Assembly (NCBI GenBank): GCA_017302015.1
Contig: JAFLEE010000011.1
Span: 1 to 64,000, forward strand
Length of the DNA stretch: 64,000 nucleotides
Source of the DNA: Spirochaetota bacterium
GTDB lineage: Bacteria; Spirochaetota; UBA12135; COTS27; JAFLEE01
Direction of reading: 5' to 3'
Shown: positions 9,056 through 16,416 of the stretch, one piece after another
Layout: the number at the start of each line of letters is the position of its first letter
Numbering within the stretch: position 1 is the stretch's first letter
Notes under the pieces: model-generated
Databases searched by the model: none
What the model was told of the DNA's origin: nothing
What the model saw: only the letters and a program-made list of their open reading frames with translations
Program-made: the position numbers and the translations under genes

Positions 9056-9220
9056 TCACCGGGACTCCGGTCTCATGTTCAGCGCTATCAGGCACGCCGG
9101 GCACAGACACGCACCAGTCGGGGCCCTCCGTTTCGCCCACCGGTATCGTAGGTCGTCACACCAGCATGGGGCAGGCCGCTGGCAATGAATCACGATCTCG
9201 CATCGCTGGCACCTCGTCAT
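9056..9220 (-). CDS. Small cysteine-rich CWC-family protein
   Basis: This is a 54-residue protein with the cysteine spacing of the Cys-rich CWC family: CQRC, then IHC, then CWC in APCWCDDL, then CLCPACL near the C-terminus. The four Cys groups suggest zinc or another metal; the role of the family is unknown. I give the ATG at 9220. The frame extends upstream to a TTG at 9319 that would overlap the STAS gene, and the extra Lys/Arg/Pro-rich residues do not look like part of the domain. Because the ribosome site for 9220 sits too close, the start is uncertain. Confidence 0.6.
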   Translation of the reverse strand: MTRCQRCEIVIHCQRPAPCWCDDLRYRWAKRRAPTGACLCPACLIALNMRPESR

Positions 9221-9293
9221 CTCCGGAGATGCCGGCTGACTCAGTGGAGGGAGAATAGGCCGAGACCGCCGGGGTTTCTTCTCCTTTCGTGGC

Positions 9294-9626
9294 TTACCCA
9301 AGGTCGCCCCTGACTTCAATCACGTCGGCCACGCCCAGCATTTCAAGGCCGCGCTGGACCATCCCCTGGGGGCGCCAAAGTACGAGGTTGCCGCCGGTAT
9401 TTCGGATTTGCCACCAGGCAGAGAGGAACACGCCGATGCCCAGGCTGTCGATACCCGTCACGTCCTGGAGGTCCACTAAAATATCCAGGCAGCCCTTGCC
9501 AATAAGATCGTCCAGGCATTTCCTGGCCTCGGCCGAGCCCAGACAGTCTAGGACGCCTTCAATAGCCACGATTGTCGGCCCCTGGCTGCACTCGGTGATG
9601 ACGATGAGGGTGTCCGTGGGGGTCAT
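9294..9626 (-). CDS. STAS-domain protein (anti-anti-sigma factor-like)
   Basis: This 110-residue, single-domain protein has the STAS pattern of SpoIIAA/RsbV-type antagonists: an N-terminal beta strand pair, DILVDLQDVTGIDSLGIG with the serine in the position phosphorylated by anti-sigma kinases, and the final helix MVQRGLEMLG. Such proteins bind an anti-sigma factor or a sensor kinase module. No partner kinase or sigma gene is nearby, so the partner is unknown. The cysteine-rich protein gene lies just downstream on the same strand. Confidence 0.8.
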   Translation of the reverse strand: MTPTDTLIVITECSQGPTIVAIEGVLDCLGSAEARKCLDDLIGKGCLDILVDLQDVTGIDSLGIGVFLSAWWQIRNTGGNLVLWRPQGMVQRGLEMLGVADVIEVRGDLG

Positions 9627-10006
9627 GGCTTGATTTGCGATCCGCTTTCAGAAACGGGAGCCAAGTATACCGTCACTAGCGGGGCTCGTATAAGCGAGTG
9701 CCAATAGCGGTAAAAATGAACCTGACTTCGAAGTCATAGGAATGGATTGGAAGGAGGTTCCTTGTGGCTTCTACCTAGTCGACACAGATTTTCCAAATGC
9801 TGAAGGCGGTAGGGAATTCGTGTTCGCCAAGGCGGCATTCTTTGTTTACCCCTGTCTACTGGCTCAGGATAGAATCGCAAAGGTAGCGAGATAGGGGGCA
9901 GCCAATGGGCGAATCTTTTGTTTCCATCCGCATCGAACCCCGGTGGGCACTGGGGCATCGCTCAACTCATTAACTTAATGCAGGCCCTGATCGAGGTGGA
10001 GGGGAT
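9627..10006. other. Divergent intergenic region with a 14-bp palindrome
   Basis: 380 bp between the STAS gene (minus) and an AraC gene (plus), with no gene of its own. The perfect palindrome TGACTTCGAAGTCA lies at 9723-9736 and could be an operator for either promoter. Nothing else stands out. Confidence 0.4.
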
Positions 10007-10903
10007 GTGGTGAGTGACGTATACCGGGCTCGCGATTTTTTCCACGAAAGTTTCCCCTTCTACATCAGACGCGTCACGCACCACCCGAGTGAGCGCCTGC
10101 TAAAAGAGCCGCGCCGCCGGGAGTTTTGGAAATTCGCCTACGTGCTCGCCGGTCACGCCAGTCATCAAATCGGTGCCTGCCGACTGACTCTCAGGCCTGG
10201 CGCGGTCTACCTGGTGCACCCCGAAGACCAGACAGCCTATCTTTTGCGTAATGAGCCGCTCAGCATTTGGCACGCGCTCTTCCTGCCCACGATGGTTTTT
10301 CCCGAACTCTCGGCTTTAGGGGAGCAGGCGGCCACCTACCAAGCCTTCAGTCGTAACTACGCCCAGGAGATTGAGCCCGGCCTGCGGCGGGTGTTGGTGA
10401 CACACGACCAGCGTCCCTGGCCCATACGTGCCCAACTTCAGTCGTTACAGGCCGAGTTCGACGGACGTGCACTACATTGGCGGCTACGTGTTCGGCACCT
10501 GCTGGTGGCGCTATTAATAGACGTCAGCCGCCAGGCCGCAGCCGGGGTAGCCCGGATGGAGGTGAGTGAAGTCGGGAATTTCCTGCGCCAGTATCTCGCA
10601 CACCATCACGCCGAGCCACTCACCCTGACCGGCCTGGCGCGTGCCGTGGGCTACGCCCCAAGTCATACGAGCCGGATCTTCCACGCCCAAAGCGGTCGAC
10701 CGCTCTTTGAGTACCTCCAACGCCTTCGGGTTCAGGCCGCCTGCGCACTGCTGCGCTCAAGTGACCGCCCGGTTAGGGATATCGGTATGGCGGTAGGTTT
10801 CCGCGATCCATCGCATTTTCAGCGCGCTTTCAGGCGCCTCACCGGCGCAAGCCCTTTGTCCTGGAGGCGGCGCGCTCTTCCCCCACCCGATCTGATGAAT
10901 TAG
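10007..10903 (+). CDS. AraC-family transcriptional regulator
   Basis: The protein has 298 residues and starts at a GTG. The N-terminal half is a cupin-type sugar-sensing domain (RPGAVYLVHPED is the characteristic turn). The C-terminal 100 residues carry two helix-turn-helix motifs, LTLTGLARAVGYAPSHTSRI and the AraC signature VRDIGMAVGFRDPSHFQRAF. It is followed after 111 bp by a WbsX-like gene on the same strand, which it probably regulates in response to a glycan-derived ligand. The ligand cannot be read from the sequence. Confidence 0.88.
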   Translation: MVSDVYRARDFFHESFPFYIRRVTHHPSERLLKEPRRREFWKFAYVLAGHASHQIGACRLTLRPGAVYLVHPEDQTAYLLRNEPLSIWHALFLPTMVFPELSALGEQAATYQAFSRNYAQEIEPGLRRVLVTHDQRPWPIRAQLQSLQAEFDGRALHWRLRVRHLLVALLIDVSRQAAAGVARMEVSEVGNFLRQYLAHHHAEPLTLTGLARAVGYAPSHTSRIFHAQSGRPLFEYLQRLRVQAACALLRSSDRPVRDIGMAVGFRDPSHFQRAFRRLTGASPLSWRRRALPPPDLMN

Positions 10904-11014
10904 AGTCCAGAAAGTGGACTATTTTGCGTGATCTCGCACCCCGATCTTGGGTGGCAAAAAGGGCATCCCACGGACCCCCGACCATGAACTATCCTTGAGG
11001 CCAACGAGGCACTC

Positions 11015-12166
11015 ATGAAAACGAATCCCGAGCCATCCTCCACACGCCCCACCGTAATGGCGGTCTACTACCCGCACTGGCATCGTTATGACCATGGCCA
11101 AGCCTGGAAAGGAGAGGGCTGGACTGAATGGGAGGGCCTCAAGGCGGCCCGGCCACGCTTTGCTGGTCACGCACAGCCGCTTCGCCCAACCTGGGGCTAT
11201 TTCGATGAAAGCGGCCCAGCCTTGGCCGCCCGCGAGATCGACCTGGCGGCAGACCACGGTATCGATGTATTCCTCTACGATTGGTACTGGTACAGCGGGG
11301 TGCGCAACATGCAGGAGGCGTTAGAGCAGGGTTTCTTGCAGGCGCCCAACCGCAAGCGGCTTGCGTTCGCCCTGATGTGGGCCAACCACAACCGCATCGA
11401 CCAGTTTTGCCCCGAATACAACAAACCCCGCAATGTCTGGCTTCCCTCACGCCACTCGCCAGCCGATCTCGAACGCGTGATCGACTACTGCGCCGAGCAT
11501 TATTTCAGTCAGCCGAACTATTGGCGGGTGGAGGGACGGCTTTACCTCAGTATTTTCCAGGCGGCTCGCATGGTGGACGCACTCGGTGGGCCCGCGGCAT
11601 GCCGCCGGTGCTTCGCGACGTTGGATCAGCGCCTATCACGCGCGGGCCTGCCTCCCATTTGGTGGAGTGGAATGGTTGGCAAGGTCGAAGAAGTAAAGTT
11701 GCTCGCCGAGGCTGGTTTCAGCGGCGTCGGCGACTATGTCGTGGCCACAGCGGGTAAGGCGCGGGATGATGGCACTGAGGAATACACCGCGGTAATGGGC
11801 GCCCACACGCACCGTTGGGGGCAAATGGTTTTGGGACCCCTACCCTACCTGCCGGTGGTGACCATGGGTTGGGACACAAGCCCACGCTGTCGCCCTGACG
11901 CTCCTTGGCCCGTGCCGCCGACGGAACGTGCCTACCCCTATGTGCCCGTCGTGGTGGGGAACTCGCCGGAACGCTTCCGTGAACTCCTGGGTTCTGCCGT
12001 CAAGCAGTTATCTACGATCCACCGCCAGCCGAACGCGCTCCTCCTCTACTCTTGGAATGAGTGGACCGAGGGCGGATACCTGCTGCCTGAGGAACGAACT
12101 GGAACTGCCTATCTTGAGGCGGTTCGCGAAGCGTTGGGTTTAGCCGCGCCGCCTTCCATGAGGTAG
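11015..12166 (+). CDS. WbsX / glycoside hydrolase 99-like TIM-barrel protein
   Basis: This 383-residue protein has no signal peptide. It has the WbsX pattern: VYYPHWHRYDHG near the N-terminus, GWTEWEGLKAARPRF, the central GIDVFLYDWYWYSG, ALMWANHN, and SWNEWTEG near the C-terminus. WbsX-like proteins are related to family 99 endo-mannosidases and occur in polysaccharide synthesis and breakdown loci; the substrate is not predictable. The AraC gene upstream and GC-rich codon use match the neighbouring carbohydrate units. Confidence 0.8.
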   Translation: MKTNPEPSSTRPTVMAVYYPHWHRYDHGQAWKGEGWTEWEGLKAARPRFAGHAQPLRPTWGYFDESGPALAAREIDLAADHGIDVFLYDWYWYSGVRNMQEALEQGFLQAPNRKRLAFALMWANHNRIDQFCPEYNKPRNVWLPSRHSPADLERVIDYCAEHYFSQPNYWRVEGRLYLSIFQAARMVDALGGPAACRRCFATLDQRLSRAGLPPIWWSGMVGKVEEVKLLAEAGFSGVGDYVVATAGKARDDGTEEYTAVMGAHTHRWGQMVLGPLPYLPVVTMGWDTSPRCRPDAPWPVPPTERAYPYVPVVVGNSPERFRELLGSAVKQLSTIHRQPNALLLYSWNEWTEGGYLLPEERTGTAYLEAVREALGLAAPPSMR

Positions 12167-12593
12167 TTACAGGAATAGGATAGGTGGGTTCGGTGGGCGG
12201 TGAACGGGCGGGGATTACCGGCAGATTTGGGGGTGGCTGCCGACCAAGAGGTGGGTGCACGTAGGCATTGGTGGATGGGACTCGTCAGAAGAAACCAGCC
12301 ATGTATCCTGCCGTAACGGGAATTCGCGACGTCTGGGTTGTTCGCAACGATGGGCGGAAAGGCGAAAATGTCCGCAGGACCCCCCTGTTTTGTCGCGAAT
12401 TCGCATCCACCTGAGGGGGATGTCAAGCGACAGTAGAATTGACCCCCCCCCCCTGTTTCCCAAAACGAGTGAGCAAGCGCCCCAATGTCTTAAAACGGAT
12501 GGGTCAAAGTCCTTTTTATCGTGATCATGGCGTTCTCGTTTGGGCGCCGGCTTGAAGGATGATCAAGTGCTCACGATCCCAAAATCTGGCTTC
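12167..12593. other. Intergenic region with probable mobile-element debris
   Basis: No intact gene. Contains a degenerate GGACCCCCC-TTTT-CGCGAA-type motif (about 12378-12410) resembling one near 8895, and a run of C residues at about 12445. It lies between the WbsX gene and a truncated transposase, so it probably includes decayed insertion-sequence DNA. Confidence 0.35.
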
Positions 12594-12755
12594 TCAGTCA
12601 AATGTGGTGAGCAGGGCGGAGGCGTACTTCCTTGTAAGGCCCGACAGGGACATGAACTCATCGAGAATTCGAGATTTGTCAGTCTTGGTGGAAACTTGGT
12701 AACGGGGGGCCCTTTCAGTGACTAAAGGGCGTCTTTCGGCGAGGGTGAGGCTCAT
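12594..12755 (-). pseudogene. Transposase N-terminal fragment (integrase-type, ISNCY-like)
   Basis: Only 53 codons remain, from MSLTLAERRPLVTERAPRYQ to an early stop. The segment KTDKSRILDEFMSLSGLTRKYAS matches the N-terminal helix-turn-helix seen in a group of DDE integrase-type transposases that begin with an ERK-like helix and an ILDEF...GYNR...A motif. The catalytic domain is missing, so the gene is dead. Tandem repeats typical of an IS end follow at 12804-12866, consistent with this being one end of the element. Confidence 0.65.
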
Positions 12756-12803
12756 AGCCACATTTTTTTCATTACCACGATTGGCTCCCAAAAGAGCCGA
12801 CCG

Positions 12804-12866
12804 TTTCGTCCGGATTTTTAGTTGAGGCAATGGGGGGCTTTCGTCCGGAATTCTGGTGATGCAATG
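12804..12866. repeat. Two tandem ~29-bp repeats at an IS end
   Basis: Units at 12804-12832 and 12839-12866 share TTTCGTCCGGA at the start and GCAATG at the end, offset by 35 bp. They lie outside the 5' end of the transposase fragment, as transposase-binding sites would. A short inverted repeat, GGCTC...GAGCC, precedes them (12783-12798). Confidence 0.6.
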
Positions 12867-12873
12867 CGAGTCC

Positions 12874-12923
12874 TTGACAGATTGATATATTTTAGATATA
12901 TATATGATATATGCGTCAGGAGA
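12874..12923 (+). promoter_or_regulatory. Consensus-like sigma70 promoter and ribosome site for the GntR/LacI gene
   Basis: TTGACA (12874-12879), a 17-base spacer and TATATA (12897-12902) make a near-perfect housekeeping promoter. Transcription would begin near 12909. The ribosome site AGGAGA (12918-12923) lies 7 bases before a TTG at 12931. The ATG at 12904 touches the -10 box and cannot be the start of this transcript. The -35 box lies only 8 bp beyond the IS repeats, so the IS end may have contributed to the promoter. Confidence 0.7.
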
Positions 12924-12930
12924 CCCAACC

Positions 12931-14001
12931 TTGCTAGTCCGCGACGCGGTCACCTTGCTGCAGGGGCGTATCACCTCGGGCGCCTGGCGCTCCGGCGAGC
13001 GGCTGCCGGGGATCCGCGAACTGTCGCGGGAAATGGGCGCCAGCTATGTGACCCTACAGAAGGCGCTGAAAGCCCTCACCCGCCAGGGGCTGGTGACCGC
13101 CGAGCGCGCCCAAGGCTGCTTCGTCACTCGGGCGGGCATCGGCCGCACCATCCAGGCCATGGGGGCGCGGGAGCTCCTTTACCTTTTCGCCGACCCACTG
13201 CGCAACCCGCCGGCCGAATACCAGCTCAGCCTCTACCAGCACTTCCAGGCCTTGGTGCGCGCCCAGGGATTTTTAGACCGCCTGGCGCCCCCGGGTGAGC
13301 TCCCCGGTACCCCAGCCGAACCGTTGCCCGCCGGGGCACTCGCCACTGAAGAGGACCTCCAGGCCAAACGCCTCGCCGCACAAGGCATCCCGATTGTGTA
13401 TTGCACTTCGCTGCCGATCCTCGGTTCTGGCTGCGCGGTGAACCCCGATTTCCACGGCGGCTGTGCCCAGGCTACCCGCCACCTGCTGCAGCTGGGCCAC
13501 CGGCGGATCGGTTTCATCACCAGTGCCGATGTGTCCGAGCTCCCCCAGCTCCGCCAAACTTTTGCCCTGCGCGAACAGGGCTACCGCGATGCGCTGGAAG
13601 CTGCCGGCCAGCAGGCCGCCTCCGCCGTGGCGTGGCATCACCGTGCCCCCCAAGCGGTGCGGGCCCTGCTTACCGGCCCACAGCGTCCCACCGCCTTGGT
13701 CGTCGCCAACGATGTGATGGCGGTCGAGCTCCTGTCCTTGGCCCAGGAACTGGGGCTCCAGGTGCCCCGCGACCTGAGCGTGGTGGGGCTGGAGGATATG
13801 CGCTGCGGGCGGACCTCCTCCCCGGCCCTGACCACCGTGGGGTACGACCACGCCGCCCTCGCCCAGGCGGCGGTGGGGCTTCTGCTGGAGCTGATCGCCG
13901 GCCACGTGAACGGCTGCGTCCACAAAACCATCCCCATGAAACTGGTCCCCAGGGCCTCGGCCCAGAAACCTAACCTCAAGTCCGCCCGGAGCCAACCATG
14001 A
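12931..14001 (+). CDS. Transcriptional regulator: GntR winged helix fused to LacI-type sugar-sensing domain
   Basis: This 356-residue regulator has a GntR winged helix at 1-70 (GRITSGAWRSGERLPGIREL, then the recognition helix YVTLQKALKAL) and a LacI/periplasmic-binding-like domain from about 140 to 345 (ATRHLLQLGHRRIGFIT and VVANDVMAVELLSLAQELG). I chose TTG at 12931 from the promoter and ribosome site upstream. The sensor is expected to bind a sugar released by the enzymes encoded downstream. The stop overlaps the GH10 start (ATGA), so the regulator is the first gene of its own target operon, which allows autoregulation. Confidence 0.85.
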   Translation: MLVRDAVTLLQGRITSGAWRSGERLPGIRELSREMGASYVTLQKALKALTRQGLVTAERAQGCFVTRAGIGRTIQAMGARELLYLFADPLRNPPAEYQLSLYQHFQALVRAQGFLDRLAPPGELPGTPAEPLPAGALATEEDLQAKRLAAQGIPIVYCTSLPILGSGCAVNPDFHGGCAQATRHLLQLGHRRIGFITSADVSELPQLRQTFALREQGYRDALEAAGQQAASAVAWHHRAPQAVRALLTGPQRPTALVVANDVMAVELLSLAQELGLQVPRDLSVVGLEDMRCGRTSSPALTTVGYDHAALAQAAVGLLLELIAGHVNGCVHKTIPMKLVPRASAQKPNLKSARSQP

Positions 14002-16409
14002 AACTGCTGACCATTTTGACCCTCCTCGCCACCTTAGCCACCCAGGGTTTGGCCGGGGCTGAGCCGCTGCTGCGCAATGGTGATTTTGAGACCCCCGGCG
14101 CCAGCGCCCAGGCCCTGCCCGCCGGCTGGTCTATCTGGGGCTCCGGTGGCCTCCGAGAAAACTTCAGCCGTGATCAGGCCTCACCCCATGGGGGTTCCTG
14201 GTGCCTTCGGTTCACCCGCACCCCAGATCCCAATGAATGGAAGGGGGGTGTGCTGGTGAATACCCCGGGGCAAAATAGCTTCCGGCCGGTCAAAGGCAAG
14301 GCCTATACGCTTACGTTCTGGGCCCGGGCCGCCACGGCGGGCCAGGCCAAGGTCGAGGTGAAATCCTACCGCAGCCTGGCCGCCTTCAAGGATGGCCCGG
14401 TCATCGCCAGCTTCGCCTACCCGGTCACGGCTGACTGGCAAGCCTACACCCTCACCTTCAAAGAGGGCAACAAATACGACGCCGGGGAAATCGAATGGGT
14501 CTACCTCGCCTTCTTCCCCACCACCGAGCCCAATACGGCTGCCACGCTCTGGCTGGACGATGTGGCCGTAACGGAAATCGATGCCAGCGCCGACACCAGC
14601 CTACGGGATACGAAATATGCGGCCTATGCTGCTACTTTCCGGGCCAAGGAGCTAGGCAGCTTTCGGAGGGCCACGCCTCTGATCGATGGCAGCGATATGG
14701 GCCTCTACCTCGGCCAGGCCAGCGCCCTGGCCAGGTTCAGCGTGGTTCCGGCCACGGGCTGCCCGCACATGGACAAGGCCTACCGCATCGCGGTCACCAG
14801 CCGTCCTGCGAAGCCCTTCGACGTGCAGTTCAATACCGCCAGAAATACCAGCGAGATCCGCAAAGGCGATGTGATCTTTTATGCCGCTACCATGCGGGTG
14901 GTGGAAACCCGCAATGAGACCGGCGAAGGACGGCTGGTGGCCTGGCCCCGGGCCAATGAAGATGGCTATGCCTACAGCCTGAAAATCATCGCCGGCAAGG
15001 AATGGGAAACGACCTACGGTCACATGGTGGCCACCCGGGACTACCCCACCAATACTTTCCGGCTGCTCATCCATGCCTCGTCCTACCAGCAGACCGTCGA
15101 CCTTGGCAGCCTGCTGGTGCTCAACCTCGGGCCGGGGGTGGACGAGGCGAAAATCCCACGCAACACCTACACCTATGCGGGCCGCGAGCCGGATGCCCCC
15201 TGGCGAGCCGCCGCCCGCGAGCGCATCGCCCAACATCGGCAGGGCTCTTTCACCCTGCAATTCGATACCCCAGCGGGCCAGATGGCACCCAGCCAGGTGT
15301 CCGTGCGGCTGCTGCGCCACGGTTTTCGCTTCGGTGGCTATCTCGAGTTCCCGGCCCTGGGGCAGGGAAACGAGGGCCGCATGGCCTGGTCCCAGAGCGA
15401 TAGCGACCTCTACCGCCATTATTTCACCAACCTGTTCAGCGGTGCCACCGCAGGGTTTTTCTGGGGCCCCGGGGATGACGGCAAGGGGGGCGGCTGGGGC
15501 TGGGAATCACCCCGCATGCGTCAACAGTACCTCGACCTGGCCGCCTGGGCCCACAGCCAGGGCCTGCCCATCTCCTGCCACGTCGCGGTCTACGAAGGCA
15601 AGCCCTACAACCCAAAGCGCATCATTGAGCTGAAAAACGATCCCCCCAGTATGCGTCGGCAGATCAACGAGCACATCCTCGAGAAAGTGGGAGCCGTGCG
15701 GCGCTTCGCCCCCTATGAGTGGCAGGTTATCAACGAGCACCTGGTCGACAGCTATTTCTCTGACTGCCTGGGGGGCCGTAAAGAGATCCTCTCGTGGTTC
15801 AAACTCGTCCGGCAGGCGGACCCCCAGGCGCGCCTGATCATCAACGACGCCGTGCCTTGGGATCAGCCACCGCTTTTGGACCGCTACGAGGCCCTGGCGC
15901 GGGAGCTCCAGCAGGGGGGCGCGGAACTTCAGGGCATCGGCTTCCAGAGCCATATCGGGGCGAAGCCGGTGGGCATCCCCACCCTCCTCGCCAGCCTCGA
16001 CCGCTTCACAGCCCTGGGGGTGAGGCTGAGCATCACCGAGTTTGATGTGGAGGGGCAGGATGAGGCGCTACAGGCCGACTACACCCGCGATTTCTATACC
16101 GCGGTCTTCAGCCATCCGGCCGTGGATGCGCTCACCACCTGGGGCTTTTGGGAGGGCCGGCACTGGAAGCCCAGCTGTGCCATGCTGCGCAAGGATTGGA
16201 CGCCGAAGCCAAGCTATCACGCCTATACCAACCTGCTGCATGGCGCCTGGCACACCGCGGTGTCCGGCGCCCTGGATGCGCAGGGGACCTTCAGCTTCCG
16301 GGGATATTTTGGCGAATATGAGGTCTGTTTCACCCAACTGGGTCGCACCGAGCGGCGCAGGGTTACCTTGACTGAGTCTGCGCGGCAGGCAAAGGTCACG
16401 CTGCCGTAG
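13998..16409 (+). CDS. Secreted GH10 xylanase-like protein with carbohydrate-binding modules
   Basis: The protein has 803 residues. A signal peptide covers about 1-21. A jelly-roll carbohydrate-binding module (CBM4/9-like) spans about 24-195 and a second, weaker beta-rich region about 215-385. The GH10 barrel runs from about 420 to 760. The acid/base is probably E580 in WQVINEH (family form WDVVNE) and the nucleophile E681 in SITEFDV (family ITELD). Family 10 enzymes cleave internal beta-1,4-xylan bonds. The altered motif surroundings and long inserts place this among divergent environmental members, so xylan is likely but not certain. It is coupled to the regulator upstream, and the GH42-like gene follows 7 bp downstream. 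Confidence 0.82.
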   Translation: MKLLTILTLLATLATQGLAGAEPLLRNGDFETPGASAQALPAGWSIWGSGGLRENFSRDQASPHGGSWCLRFTRTPDPNEWKGGVLVNTPGQNSFRPVKGKAYTLTFWARAATAGQAKVEVKSYRSLAAFKDGPVIASFAYPVTADWQAYTLTFKEGNKYDAGEIEWVYLAFFPTTEPNTAATLWLDDVAVTEIDASADTSLRDTKYAAYAATFRAKELGSFRRATPLIDGSDMGLYLGQASALARFSVVPATGCPHMDKAYRIAVTSRPAKPFDVQFNTARNTSEIRKGDVIFYAATMRVVETRNETGEGRLVAWPRANEDGYAYSLKIIAGKEWETTYGHMVATRDYPTNTFRLLIHASSYQQTVDLGSLLVLNLGPGVDEAKIPRNTYTYAGREPDAPWRAAARERIAQHRQGSFTLQFDTPAGQMAPSQVSVRLLRHGFRFGGYLEFPALGQGNEGRMAWSQSDSDLYRHYFTNLFSGATAGFFWGPGDDGKGGGWGWESPRMRQQYLDLAAWAHSQGLPISCHVAVYEGKPYNPKRIIELKNDPPSMRRQINEHILEKVGAVRRFAPYEWQVINEHLVDSYFSDCLGGRKEILSWFKLVRQADPQARLIINDAVPWDQPPLLDRYEALARELQQGGAELQGIGFQSHIGAKPVGIPTLLASLDRFTALGVRLSITEFDVEGQDEALQADYTRDFYTAVFSHPAVDALTTWGFWEGRHWKPSCAMLRKDWTPKPSYHAYTNLLHGAWHTAVSGALDAQGTFSFRGYFGEYEVCFTQLGRTERRRVTLTESARQAKVTLP

Positions 16410-16416
16410 GCACCCC

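Noticed and set aside
8825-9188. Short plus-strand frames at 8825-9188
   Set aside because: Arg/His/Pro-rich, no start signals, partly opposite the cysteine-rich protein gene.
12904-12930. ATG at 12904 as the start of the GntR/LacI regulator
   Set aside because: It touches the -10 box of a near-consensus promoter. TTG at 12931 has a well-placed ribosome site.
15507-15953. Frames antisense to the GH10 gene and similar ones opposite the GH42-like gene
   Set aside because: No recognisable domains, and they overlap genes with clear motifs on the other strand.
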